The notes: generated by a model from the letters alone, not told the origin. A stretch of DNA of 59,391 bases from Protostelium mycophagum (GCA_002081555.1 MZNV01003035.1:1-59391), one strand, 5' to 3'; shown: positions 49,301 through 59,391, counted from the first letter of the stretch. Made by a program: numbers and translations.

Positions 49301-50343
49301 CGTGCTCGGGGGGAGATATCAACATCGCCGCAGTACCTTCGTTCGCTCTCTACAGTTTAGTTGCCACAAACACTCTGTCAAATATAGTCTCAATCTCTGG
49401 CTCCAGCTTCTCCAATGGTACTGGGACGCTTGGGGGTGAGCCTGTCGTGCTGTACACGTCTGACCCGCATAGGTTCTATTTTCGCTTCGACACCAAGTTT
49501 TGTTCAAATGCTCAACAGTAATGTCAGTTTCTACACTTCCACACAAGGCACGATCAACTCTGCAGGAACTGTGGTGATGATGGGTAGTGCTTTTACCGGT
49601 AACAGTGCGTCGTCAGGAGGGGTCCTCTACACTAACGGTGATTCCATCCTCACAAATCTTCTCAAATTCTCCCAAAAGCCGCCACAAATCATTATCTGAG
49701 GAACGATTTGACTTTTTATATAGGTACAGCAAACCTGAAATCTAATACATACACATCGAACTCGGCTACTACCACTGGAGGTGTGCATTACACCTCCCTC
49801 TTGATGAGCGATACCCTCAGTTCTTACAAGAATAATTTTGCCACCAATGGTAAGTGGAACATTGCTTTCCGCCTGACATTATGCAGGTTCGGCGATATAC
49901 AATGTTGGACAATTGTCATCTACAACAAACAAGTTCACCACGAACACCGCATCTTATGGCACAGTCTACAATGCCGGAATGTCATCGCTCCTGTCAGTCA
50001 ATTGTCAGTACACCAGCAACACTGCAGTCGATGGGTCAGCGGAGTATTGCAGTGGTTCCTGTCTCAGCAGCCAAGATCAATATCGGGGAAATAGTGTTAC
50101 AGGGGGTGGTACTGTCCGCGTGCTTTCTGGTGGGCAACAACTGATCATCGGTAAGGCCTCAAATTTCCGAGAACTTCTCGTGCAGGTGCATAGCTAAACA
50201 TTTCAGGTGCCACGTTTAGTGGAAATAATGGAGATGTCACGGCGTATGGAGGGACGGTGTCGGTAGATCCATCAAAGGTGGTGCTGATCGTGTCAAACAC
50301 AACCTTTGGTGCTGGTACCGTGAACTCTGTAATATCAAATTAA
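46334..50343 (+). CDS. large secreted protein with Pmp-like (GGA/NN) repeats
   Basis: A signal peptide (VLFLVLLSLTSVNAAAC) precedes about 1,200 residues that read as a right-handed beta helix of about 20-40 residue repeats. The recurring pattern is FxxN or NN followed by xGGAI/xGGAL (for example GGAVYIVYHIGSTIIGC, GGAIHYEYGSGANYINC, GGALHMEYTG, GGAIFVNGG). This resembles Chlamydia polymorphic outer-membrane protein repeats and related eukaryotic adhesin-like proteins. Asn, Ser, Thr and Gly dominate, with many N-glycosylation sites. Two exons are long for this DNA (46914-48180 and 48222-49435), with short introns after. No membrane anchor or domain follows; it ends FGAGTVNSVISN-stop. A cell-surface or extracellular adhesive role is inference. 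Confidence 0.8.
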
Positions 50344-50602
50344 AAAATCGAATCTAAATTTAGATCACATCATTTCTTTGAATCCTTCACTGGGTGGTAG
50401 ATTTTAATGATAAGTTTGCCACCCACAGCATGTGTACCGCTGGTTTTCTTCCAGCAAGAAGGGTAACTTCCTCAAGGCATTGGAGTGTTGAAATCTTCGT
50501 TGAAACGGTCTTTTTCCGAAAGAAATATCAATAAAAATTCCGCGAAAGTACTTGAAAACTTCGAGATCAGATCGCGCAAATCGAGGGTAGATATCAGCAA
50601 AG
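50344..50602. other. intergenic region before NDUFS5
   Basis: These 259 bp show no coding sequence. AT-rich beyond the adhesin stop, moderately GC-rich just before the NDUFS5 start. Confidence 0.3.
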
Positions 50603-50940
50603 ATGTCCAGCGGTATAGGTGCTCACGGAAAAACATCAAGATGTTGGTTCATTTGGAAGGTCAGATGAACTTGTAAGAAGTAGTAATTAATACATTTACA
50701 GGATCTGGCCAATTGTGAAAGGGCTCACGCCGATCCTTTAGAACGTGCTCGTGCATGTGTGGACTACTTGGATGATTATAATGAGTGCCTTCACAGACCA
50801 AGAGAGGTGAGACACAACAATATGTTTTCAAAATCTTGACAACTGAATAGAAGGAACGCATGCAAACCATCATGAAACAGCAGATCGCCAATGGAACAAA
50901 GAAGGCAGTGACTGAAACTCCAGCCAAGGCTCAGACGTGA
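50603..50940 (+). CDS. NDUFS5: NADH dehydrogenase iron-sulfur protein 5-like (complex I 15 kDa subunit)
   Basis: Three exons (50603-50659, 50702-50807, about 50852-50940) encode 83 residues. There are two CX9C motifs: CWFIWKDLANC spans the first intron, and CVDYLDDYNEC is in exon 2. The following LHRPREKERMQTIMKQQ helix and charged tail match NDUFS5, an intermembrane-space accessory subunit of complex I imported by Mia40. The start is the only ATG that joins the first cysteine pair. Size and spacing also fit other twin CX9C proteins, but CxxYxDDxxECL favours NDUFS5. Confidence 0.8.
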
Positions 50941-51223
50941 GCGAATGTATGATCTTCAAGTTTCACTTTCATGTTTATCTCTATCGTAATTAGAGTGAGT
51001 GCCTTGTTTGCATTATTTGCTCGTGAAATACGATTACCATGGGCTCTGGATCTCGCATAAAACCGCAGAGCGGCCATATGATCTTTTGGAGAGAATTAGA
51101 AAGTGCGAACATTCAGCTGCCATAGAAGAGATTAAGACTTATTCACGGTCTTGATCGCTTTAATCATTCAAAATTGACCCCATCCACACTCCAAAGAATA
51201 TACATGTATATTGTCTCTTCACA

Positions 51224-51556
51224 TTACAACTGCAAGCTCGGCGAAACACGTTCCCCATGACGTGGGTTGTTCCTCTTTAAATACTGTGCCAGCCATTCTA
51301 ACGGGCTGACCTGATCCTCGAATCAATGACAACAACTTCTGCAGATCCTCACCGGTGGTTCATTATTTTGTGATGTTTGTTTCTTCGGATCATATGTTTG
51401 GACCCATCTCAAAAGCTCCTCTAGAGCTGGTAATAAGACAGGGTATACTTGTGTCTCTAAATACGCCTGCTGCTCGCTCATCTTTTCGGCGATCTGTTTC
51501 TCTGGCACGTTGTTTTTCTTCGCTAAAAATAGCTCATCAAGTCCTCGAACAGACAT
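51224..51556 (-). CDS. Dpy-30-motif protein
   Basis: The first exon reads MSVRGLDELFLAKKNN, then a helix with YLETQVYPVLLPALEELLRWV. After an intron the second exon gives VSPLEWLAQYLKRNNPRHG and ends SLQL-stop. Helix-turn-helix YLxxxVxPxLLxALxxL plus PLEWLAxYLxxNNP is the Dpy-30 (RIIa-like) dimerisation fold. Found in axonemal radial-spoke proteins, tubulin polyglutamylase subunit TPGS1 and the COMPASS subunit Dpy30. At about 95 residues, with an N-terminal extension, it is not a bare Dpy30. The neighbour on the other strand, 15 bp away, also ends in a Dpy-30 motif and is axonemal, which favours a ciliary role by inference. Confidence 0.7.
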
Positions 51557-51571
51557 CAAACCACAAGAGAC
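51557..51571. promoter_or_regulatory. 15-bp gap between divergent start codons
   Basis: The opposite start codons of the two Dpy-30-containing genes are separated by just 15 bp. Any promoter must overlap the coding or leader sequence of one or both genes, so transcripts probably begin inside the neighbouring gene's 5' end and overlap. Confidence 0.5.
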
Positions 51572-53022
51572 ATGCCAAAGCCACCCGTTATTGTGGAGGA
51601 GGAAGAATCATCCGATGAGGACACCTCATCGCAGGCAGCGCCTTCTGAAGGAGTCCAAGAAGAAGGTGGCTCAGTGGAAGAACAAGCCGCAACAAAGATA
51701 CAATCAATCGCGAGAGGCTACATCGTGAGAAAGCGGTGGGTGCATATCAGAATGTTCACCTTCATTTTTGTTGGAGATGAAAAGTGATGCCTGTCAGAGT
51801 CAATAGAGAGCGAAAACGATCTACCGGTGCAACAAGAATTCAGAAGGTATATCGAGGTTACCGCACCAGACGTCAGGTCAAAGCAAAAAAAGAGGCTGAA
51901 ACAAAGGCGGTCGTGCAGATCCAACGGATCTGGCGAGGTTTTGCAGAGAGATCGTCCATTCGTAGAAAAGTTGCCATCTCATCACCCGTTGTAAATTTAA
52001 CAGAGGAGGTGAGCCCAGCATGCTCAATGTGCTCGAGCTGATGTTTCAAGACCGGCATCGTGGAACTCACATTTGCCATTATCAAACCAGATGCGATGCG
52101 AAAAGGCTATGCAGAGAGAATCAAGAACCTAATCATTGCCGACGGCTTTCACATTGTACAACAACGAGTTCTTCAGCTATCAAAAGAGAATGCGATGGAA
52201 TTTTATGCAGAACATCTTGGAAAGCCTTTCTTCGAAAAACTGACCGACTTTATGTCCAGGTATTACTTGAGATGGTGTCTCCATTTTTATCTAACATCAC
52301 TAAACATGGCAGTGGTCCTTGTACAGCAATGGTTCTTTCTCGAATGAACGCAATCAAAGCATGGAGAAGCCTGATGGGCCCCACAAATCCGATAGCAGCG
52401 GCACAACAACAGCCAAACAGGTGATTGTGATGTCTGTCTTTCATTCCATAACCAACATGCTCAAGTCGTCGTGCTTTGCGAAATTTGTACAACATCTGAC
52501 GGGACGCAGCTTGAGAGCTCTTTTTGGAGACAAAGAGAACACAACAATGAACGCAACACACGGAAGCGACGCCAGGTCCAGTGCACAGCGCGAGATCAAA
52601 TTCTTCTTCCCAAAGAGTGAGTTTTTGGAAAAGATGTGCACATCTCAACATCAACAGGACAAGCTTTTCCAGCACCGACGCAGCAGCAATCAAGAGAGTA
52701 TATAGAGGAGAATTTGATGATCACTCTGACAGAAGGTCTCGCAAACTTAGCAAAGAAGAAGCCAGAGGAGCCGATTGTATCCTTCACTAATAGTCAAAAC
52801 TTTTTTGCATTGTGCAGTCATCATAGAATGTGGCAGTGTCGACCAAAAATGTTTGTTTCAGAATTCCAAAAAAATCCTCAGCAGTGATGTCAGCCATTCT
52901 AGATTACATTCTCACATCATTTGGCTAAACAATCTACCTTGACTTTCTAGAAATGGTTGGCGCACTGGCTTCTCGAAAACAACCCCAACAAACCGAGAGT
53001 GGAGGAACCTGTCAGCACATAG
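51572..53022 (+). CDS. NDK5/IQ/Dpy-30 protein, radial spoke protein 23 (NME5)-like
   Basis: Acidic N-terminus, then three IQ motifs (AATKIQSIARGYIVRKR, ATRIQKVYRGYRTRRQ, VVQIQRIWRGFAERSS) that should bind calmodulin. Next is a nucleoside diphosphate kinase domain: TFAIIKPDAMRKGYAERI, then ATHGSDARSSAQREIKFFFP with the catalytic His in the THGSD motif. The C-terminal Dpy-30 module is YIEENLMITLTEGLANLAKKKPEEP plus KWLAHWLLENNPNKPRVEE, split by an intron. Chlamydomonas RSP23 and animal NME5 share the NDK-Dpy-30 core; RSP23 also carries IQ motifs, placed after the kinase domain. Here the IQ motifs precede it. This is a strong sign of a motile 9+2 cilium. The stop is at 53020-53022. Confidence 0.85.
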
Positions 53023-53324
53023 GACATAAAGATGTCAAGATTTGAGCGTTTTTTATGTATTTCGGGTCGTTTTCGCGCCTGAATCACACGGCACCACTGG
53101 AGACTTTGCCTAAGTGAAGTGAAACGTGTGATCATCTTTCATGAATCCTTCACGACCTCTTCGAAGAATGTAACTGTTGCCTTCTTCATGGCCTGATCAT
53201 TGAATTTGGGCACAATTGAGTGTTTCCCGCGTCAGGAGTGTCAAAGTGACACATATCACGTGATTTTTTTAGGCTGTGTGAGTCACCTGTTTTTTCGAGC
53301 TAACCGACATTTTCAGGGACCACA

Positions 53325-54107
53325 ATGCAATCACTCATCGTCCTTTTGGCTCTCTTTGCCTCTGTGCACTCTTCGGCCATCAACATCTATTTCTATGGGA
53401 GTAACAGCACATGTGAATCCGCAGCACAAACCAGCGTGACTTCCGTCCTCCCTGCCGCCTGTGCCACCATTGTAGGACCTGGAGGACCCGGCTCTCTCAA
53501 CACCGTTGTCAATGATGCAGCCACACAAAACATCACCGTCGGTGTCTTCTTCGGTGCCACTACCTGCTCTGGCCAGCCTAGTACCTCCTTTTCCTTCTTC
53601 AATGGGGATTGCACACCGATTCCACCCTCAAACAATTTATATGTCAGAGCTTACTATCAGGCCACCCTCAGCCCCGCTGCCACCGCAAAAGACTCCGCCC
53701 AAGAACTGTTCACTGGAAACACCTGTGGAGGAAACGTCCAATTAACAACAGTGATCTATAATAACACCAACGTGTTCAATTGCACAACGAACACGACCCT
53801 CGTCGAACAGATCTTTACGATCTCACCAGCAGTCAAAATTTCTGGAGACTACTCTACCCGTGCTGTCGCAGGAAATCTTGCCGTCTTTCCAAATGACGCT
53901 AATACCCCCACCACTTCTACTGGCACCCCCACCACCACTACTGGTACCCCCACCACCACTACTGGCACCCCCACCACTCCCACTACTTCTGGCAACACCC
54001 CCACCGGTACCCGAGCTTCTACAACTACCAGCCCCAGGAATGGCGGCTCTTCTGTCACCTTCGGAATAGTGACCATCGTCTCTGCTCTCTTTGTCTTCCT
54101 CTTCTAA
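53325..54107 (+). CDS. secreted or GPI-anchored Thr-rich stalk protein
   Basis: Single-exon gene of 260 residues. A signal peptide (MQSLIVLLALFASVHSS) precedes a disulfide-rich globular part (residues about 20-180, with eight or so cysteines). A Thr/Pro stalk of imperfect repeats (GTPTTTTGTPTTTT) follows, and a hydrophobic C-terminus (VTFGIVTIVSALFVFLF) that ends the protein. Such a tail with no cytosolic residues suggests a GPI signal. The absence of introns is unusual here. The stalk repeats lie at about 53905-54010. Confidence 0.8.
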   Translation: MQSLIVLLALFASVHSSAINIYFYGSNSTCESAAQTSVTSVLPAACATIVGPGGPGSLNTVVNDAATQNITVGVFFGATTCSGQPSTSFSFFNGDCTPIPPSNNLYVRAYYQATLSPAATAKDSAQELFTGNTCGGNVQLTTVIYNNTNVFNCTTNTTLVEQIFTISPAVKISGDYSTRAVAGNLAVFPNDANTPTTSTGTPTTTTGTPTTTTGTPTTPTTSGNTPTGTRASTTTSPRNGGSSVTFGIVTIVSALFVFLF

Positions 54108-54387
54108 TAAATACGATTGTCTTTCAGATCCACCTTCTAAATAGATCTCAAGATCGGTTGTGGAATCGGTACATGTATGAGACATCAAAGTTGATCCCGT
54201 GACGTTGTTTGCGCAGCACACAATAATTCTATGAATGCTAAATGTTCCCTGAGTTGTGCCATCTGCTCAGACTTCTGCTAAATATTGGCATTTGCTTAAA
54301 ATTTATTTCTCGGTGCGAATTGTGGTCGTAGAGAAGGGGGACTTACGCTCTACAAGCGAAGAAACGCGATCAACAACTTCGGGAGAG
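54108..54387. other. intergenic region before the SH2 gene
   Basis: 280 bp of AT-rich DNA. No coding frame. The 5' leader of the SH2 gene probably lies near its end. Confidence 0.3.
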
Positions 54388-57243
54388 ATGCAAGAGGGTT
54401 CATACGATGAAGCATTCCTCAAATACATATCTATGCAGTCTATAAGGTTTAGAACTTGTGACGTTCGATGATGACACTCATTTCTTAGAGGTGGAGATGA
54501 GATTCCAACATCGCCAGATTGTTTTTCAAGTCCTCCACAATTCACAGATGGGCAGAATCTTGATGCCTTCCAGGTTTACATTTGCGCAATTCGTGATGTA
54601 TTCTGGTTAACATCTTCAGCCAAACTATTCTGAAGCCCTCAACATCGGCGATTTCGGCGATCTGAGTGGATTGAATTTAAAGAACCCACCATCCCCACAA
54701 ACAGCAGCCTTCACCTTCACCATACAACAAGATGAAGATAAATTCATGGTGGGTGAAGAATCATTCCTTTAGAAATCGGATTGACGATGAATTCAGCAAG
54801 CTTTTAATGAACAACCAATCTCAGTTCCTTACGCGGGAGGACATGCAAAAAATGCAGCTCACACTCCCTTCGGTGCCGTCCGTATTGTCGTCCAACCCCA
54901 TGAATATCAGGTAAGGATGTCCGATCCTATGGATGATATAAATGATATGAACCAGGTCGTCAACTATAATATCTTTCCTGCACCAGAGATAGAGTTCAGT
55001 CAAGTTAATGAGACCTCCATCACTGTCTCTGCATATCTTGTTTACGGCGACGATCGAGGTGAAGAGATCGTGCTCTTGGAATATTTTATAATATTGAAAC
55101 ACAATCATGCCAAAGAGCATGTCTAAATGGATTCCCAACGGCAACCATGATGATTGATTCATGCATATGCAAACTCGAAAATAGTTGTTATTGAGAGCCG
55201 CACTGCAGACAAAGCGATGCACTACATTTATTTTTTATTGCACGAATATATCTTGACAAAAGCTATTCGCGATGCAACATTGATGATCAACAGGCACCGG
55301 ATCTCTCGTCAAGATCAGCAACGGCTTCACGAATGGCGACATCCAGGTGTGTTTTTATTGTTTTCCTGTGCGTCAAGACGTGCCTCCCGCTGGGCTTTAA
55401 ATCTCTGACATTCCCGAGGTCCTAAAGGCCGGGCAGACCCGCATCGCCTTTCCTGCGCTTCACTTGAGCAGGATGACACCCATTAAGACATCTCTACAAC
55501 AGCATGGACTCTCCTTAGGTCCAGGATTTTCCGTTTTATTCGAGGCGAGTTGTAGTTGGCATTGTAGAACGTGAAATCCTGAAGAAAACAGGTCGAGAGA
55601 TCACAGCTTGTTTCGAATAATTTCACACTGGTGTCCGCATGCAACAGAGTAAATTTCCGTCTACACGATTGTAGACGACACCAACTGACCGTTGTAGATT
55701 CCGGAGGGGGTGAATGTTAGACCTAGAAAGAATAAAGAGAAGGAGAAAGAGAAGGATCCAAAGATGTTGAAGAATCCTTCAAGCCAAAAGCAAGGAGCCA
55801 GCAAGCGGAGAGCTGTGGAAGACCTCTCTATTGAAGGTGAAATTTCATGGAAATTTCACAAACATTCTCATCCATATGAAAAGTCACGGGAACAACCGAT
55901 GTGGTGCTTATTGTGAATTTCTCGAAAGATTGACTCGTTGTAGATGGAAGCTCTTACGTAACTGTCACGGTCAGGGGCGAGAGCGCGCCAAAGGGCTTTA
56001 TTGAGCTTGGTGACTCCGCGACCCTCTTAGAGGCAAGGGAGGAAATCGCCAAGTCACAAAACTACCCAAAGAGCTTCAGGTGATGAGTTATAGAAGCACA
56101 CTGGAACTGTATCTATTATTTTATGGCTTTGCCACAGAAGTAATGTCTTTGAAAACGCTTGCATGTCCCAATCAACACATGATGATTTACATCCCATATG
56201 TGATCTGAACTAAAAATAGATTTTGGTTCAAAAAAATGTCGACAATTGTACAACCATATCAAGAAGAGTCCATAAAGGCTGCGGAAGCCCTCGATGGAAA
56301 AAACTTATTGATAGAACCTCACGATGTGTCGCTCCAAAATATTGACAAAAAGGTGACCGTCTTCTTTGGAATTTTTACAACAAAAATAATTTTCGTGGTT
56401 GAATTTTTCTTCGAAATTTGAATTTTGGGATGACTGGTTGTAGATCATCGATCTTTGGGCCAATAGTAAGGAGGAGAATGGGTGTGTGCAGTTGGTAACC
56501 TTGGTGCAGACGATGTTTGCGATATACAGAAATACAGTCAGCGGTAGCGATGTCGGAAAATTGCAGATAATCAACGGAGGAATAAGCCATTTTTTCGGTA
56601 AATTTTCGTCAGTTGTAGATGTGGTTGTAGATGTGATTGTAGATGACTGAAAGACATAGCCAACACTTGCTCCAATAAGACGAAGAATTTGGTCTCCCTG
56701 GACGACTTGAAATTATTTCTGAAATTCTTTGGTCCAACGGAAATATTTAACCGCGTCTACAACGTGTACAAAGAGAAGTGAGTCTTGTCGACACGATTCT
56801 CATAACAATGAAACAGATACTTCCACGGCTTTGCCAGACATTCTGATGCTGTGGAGCTGTTGAAGGGCAGACCAGGTTATTTCTTGGTGAGGTATAGTGA
56901 GTCCCAGCTTCGCGAGGGGTACTTCGCATTCAACGTGAACAAAGGTGCGTCATCTACAACGTTTCATGGGAATGAAACGGCCCAGGGAACCGGTACAGAG
57001 ATGTGATAGAGAACTACTCCCTGCCTCATCTTGGTGATGTGGGATGTTTTGTCTTTAGAGATAGACAATATAAAACACTGGAGAACTTTGTTTCTGACCC
57101 CGATTATTGCACAATCCTCATAAATCCCCTGGAGAAGGTGAGTCTACAATACACATTATTTCGAAGAAAATATCATTGAAGATTCGCAGGTGATTCCAGA
57201 GACAGTGAAGGAGTCTAAATATAAGAATCCAACAGATTTCTAA
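54388..57243 (+). CDS. SH2-domain protein with EF-hand-like linker
   Basis: The C-terminal half is clear: a segment VSLDDLKLFLKFFGPTEIF, of the EF-hand-like linker type found before SH2 domains in Cbl and STAT-like protist proteins, then an SH2 domain YFHGFARHSDAVELLKGRPG with FLVRYSES, in which the phosphotyrosine-binding Arg is kept. After the SH2 it ends KNPTDF-stop. The N-terminal half (exons from 54388) contains beta-rich sequence, e.g. TAAFTFTIQQDEDKFMQ and GGHAKNAAHTPFGAVRIVV, and LHLSRMTPIKTSL. Its likeness to the STAT or Rel DNA-binding fold is only a suspicion. A lysine-rich NKEKEKEKDPKMLKN region sits between. Several exon borders around 55060-55690 are uncertain. Phosphotyrosine binding is expected; transcription-factor activity is not shown. 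Confidence 0.65.
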
Positions 57244-58810
57244 ACAGAATAAATTGTTTGCTTGTCCATATCATGATTCTTTGTGTTTTTTGTGCACACA
57301 GTACACCTACTGACCAGGACGCACAAGCGACAAAATGCAAGTGACAAGTTCTTAAGCGCGATTTTTATTATCAGAGCAACCCAAAATGAGTGTGAGCGGT
57401 AGTAGTTATAATTTATTTTATTTCTTTTCGATTCCGCTGTACTTGGACGATCTCACCACAAAACTCTTCGTGATGTTCTCACATTGGTGATAGTTCCTTC
57501 TTGCTGTTCCAGAATGTTGATGGTATCTTGCCACTCTTCCAAAGGGTCATTCTGGTGTTGATGGTGACGGGGCTTGGTGGCACATCGATGGCGCGGCGCA
57601 AGTCCATCTTTGGACTGGTAGGTCTTTCTGTGTGTCCCTCTTGGCTGCACATCGGGTCGTCTGTTTGTGTTTTGAATTTCTAGAAAATGTATTTTGGACC
57701 GAAACTTCAGTGTCAAGAACACACCAGAAGATGACGTGATCCGGAAGTCCACACACGAATTCGCGTTTTTTAACGAAGAAAAACACTTCGATTCCTTACC
57801 GTCCACCGCGGTAATTGACGTGGAAATAAACGTGTGGCCTTGAATCTGCCGGTATACTCTTCTACCACTGTTTTAAATGAACAGATTTCACCGATAAGGC
57901 CAGTGGGGTGATGTCAAGGTTCAAACCGTGTGTTTATATGTTGGCGGGGATTGGTGTTTGTTGTGGGTTGATTATGTATGAGCCACTTTTTTATGTGTTA
58001 TATGATTTTAAGTCCCTAACTTGCATATGGGTCTTTGTCTTTGTTTCTTGTTGACATCTCTTGTACTGGGTTGGTGCACCCATCTCTAGATTATCAAATT
58101 GTCTAATCAAGAACTCTAACCAATTGGGTTTACTTTTTCTAGGAGGATTATATTTAATTTATTAAAGCATTGTGAGCTATTTTAGTTGCATAGGAGCATT
58201 TAGCATTGTTGGTGTTTATTATTTAGCATCATTTCTATTTCTCTCAGTATGATGTGATGGATGAAGTTAGCCATGTTTTTGTAGGTTTTTGAATCCTCTG
58301 AATTTTTGCCAATGCACTTTTTACTTGTTTATCAAAACTTTCATTATGGCAGGTGGCAGGCATTGATAATAATTATGTTTATAATTATTATATAATTGCC
58401 AGAGAGTAATCTTGCTTATTTAAGGTAATGTGCATTTTCCCCAAGTCTGCAATCAAGGTGGGTGTAGGGGAAGCAGAGTAAACAACCCTTTTGAGCGGGC
58501 TCAGAGCTTGCTGCAGTTTACACAGCCTCTACATGTGTTTTGGCATGCTGTAGCGCGTTGTAGATTGTGGCCTTGGACTATGACAGTATTGTCTATTTAC
58601 ATCACTCTGGTCTTATAAACTGCAAAACCTAACCCGCAGTATTTGTAAAATTATCATTATTTACCCACTGCATAGGTTCAAACCTTTTTGTTTATTTTCT
58701 GACTCTTTCCCTTCAACACTCATGTTTAGCTCAAACAAAATGACTTGTTTACCGTAGAACCGCACTTATTTACAACTTAAAAAGATTTAATAGACTACAA
58801 TATATAAACT
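57244..58810. other. 1.6-kb AT-rich region with no convincing gene
   Basis: Short open frames occur on both strands. The best is a minus-strand frame at 57453-57806 (with NDPLEEWQDTINILEQQEG), which might be a small unrecognised gene with a donor site near its end; I could not build it. From about 57900 on, the DNA is T-rich with no coding character and resembles 3' UTR or intergenic DNA of the following minus-strand gene. Confidence 0.35.
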
Positions 58811-59391
58811 TTATGCAATACGCTGTTTCTTGGAGCCACCTGAGGACTCTGAATGACTAGAGGAGAAAAGGCTGTTTGGATATACTTTGGCACCAGACGC
58901 CTTGTCTGAAAGTACCCAGAAGTCATCAAAATCAAGACAATTTGTGCGGGATGGATCCGTCCAATATTCTGACCAAATATGACGTGCATCGTTAACAGCA
59001 TTCCGACTCTTGAAATTCATCAGGCGACGAAATGGTGGTTCAATACCCAGGGGCATGTGAAGAGGTTGGCCGTGCATATCCTTGAATCTGTACTAATGAC
59101 AGAACTCATACATGTGTTTTACAACTTAATCTCAAGCTATGTAGATGTAATCACTACGAGACTCACTTAATATTGGGCGAAGGCTCTACCAGCTCTTCCA
59201 GCAACGTGGGGTCGAGGACAACCATAAAATAAACAGGAGTGGCGAGTGAATTGTAGATGAACGCGACTCGATCATAAGTCCATGCGTCCTCGATGCCCTT
59301 TGCAACCAGAATTCCATTCCTCTCGCTGTTTATACTATCTCTAGGTAGACCAAAATCATGGGGTAGATCCAAACCATTGGTAGAGCGGTCC
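58811..59391 (-). CDS. HNH-endonuclease-like protein, 3' part (runs off the window)
   Basis: Two exons (59167 to beyond 59391, and 58811-59087) are joined by a clean intron (GTGAGT to CAG). The frame is open to the window edge, so the gene is partial at its 5' end. The sequence RDSINSERNGILVAKGIEDAW with DRVAFIYN resembles the fungal and protist HNH_2-type nuclease module (NGILL, then a His- or Trp-containing helix), followed by MHGQPLHMPLGIEPPFRRL and NAVNDARHIW. The Cys/His upstream part of that fold would lie outside the window. Here the helix reads GIEDAW where such domains often have a His. The C-terminal tail is Ser-rich. It is probably a member of a multicopy family, but this is inference. 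Confidence 0.45.

Noticed and set aside
52250-52693. Minus-strand open frame of 147 codons.
   Set aside because: Antisense to the NDK exons of the RSP23-like gene, whose plus-strand reading has the conserved catalytic His motif.
53823-54221. Gly/Ser-rich minus-strand frame.
   Set aside because: It is the complement of the Thr/Pro stalk repeats of the secreted protein; low-complexity repeats leave all frames open.
1-59391. CRISPR arrays, rRNA genes and bacterial operons.
   Set aside because: None seen. Pervasive spliceosomal introns, intron-bearing tRNAs and mitochondrial targeting signals show nuclear eukaryotic DNA.

Overview
The window is nuclear DNA from a compact, intron-rich unicellular eukaryote. 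Protein-coding genes are cut by many short (about 40-60 bp) GT-AG introns, genes sit 15-300 bp apart on both strands, and the two tRNA genes carry introns. Gene content fits a free-living amoeboid flagellate, most likely Amoebozoa (protosteloid/variosean type). It includes a cytochrome b5-acyl-CoA dehydrogenase fusion, a sedolisin, a GlcNAc-phosphotransferase-like Stealth protein, an SH2 protein, an NHE exchanger, and a radial-spoke type NDK5/IQ/Dpy-30 protein that implies a cilium. The lineage is inference; no marker gene was searched.

Left part (1-24.7 kb): b5-ACAD (+), sedolisin (-), tRNA-Leu(CAA) (-), threonine aldolase (-), Na+/H+ exchanger (+), a coiled-coil protein (-), about 1.1 kb with no clear gene, TraB-domain protein (-), COX6B (+), an SH3BGRL-like thioredoxin-fold protein (-), an unknown protein (-), a membrane J-protein (-), a Stealth/GNPTAB-like protein (+), an EF-hand protein kinase (+), a small TIM chaperone (-) and a UBR7-like E3 ligase (+).

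Centre (24.7-35.4 kb): two head-to-head paralogous ABCG transporters with long Cys-rich PSI-repeat ectodomains. They are diverged overall but share a 299-bp stretch, intron included, that differs at only two bases, which points to gene conversion. The plus-strand copy also carries a 66-bp in-frame tandem duplication of its H-loop. A second tRNA-Leu(CAA) follows.

Right part (36-59.4 kb): a small protein kinase; a run of three nuclear genes for mitochondrial proteins (EF-Tu, uS5m, ATP synthase gamma); a pseudokinase fused to a coiled coil and basic tail; a large secreted protein with Chlamydia-Pmp-like GGA/NN repeats; the complex I subunit NDUFS5; a divergent pair of Dpy-30 proteins whose start codons are only 15 bp apart; a GPI-anchor-like secreted protein; an SH2-domain protein; about 1.6 kb of AT-rich sequence without a convincing gene; and the 3' part of an HNH-like protein running off the window.

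Recurring themes are mitochondrial import and respiration (ACAD, COX6B, small TIM, EF-Tu, uS5m, ATP synthase gamma, NDUFS5, TraB), lysosome/endomembrane (sedolisin, Stealth, J-protein, NHE), signalling (two kinases, a pseudokinase, SH2) and the axoneme. Exon boundaries were chosen by eye from reading frame and splice consensus; terminal exons are the least certain.
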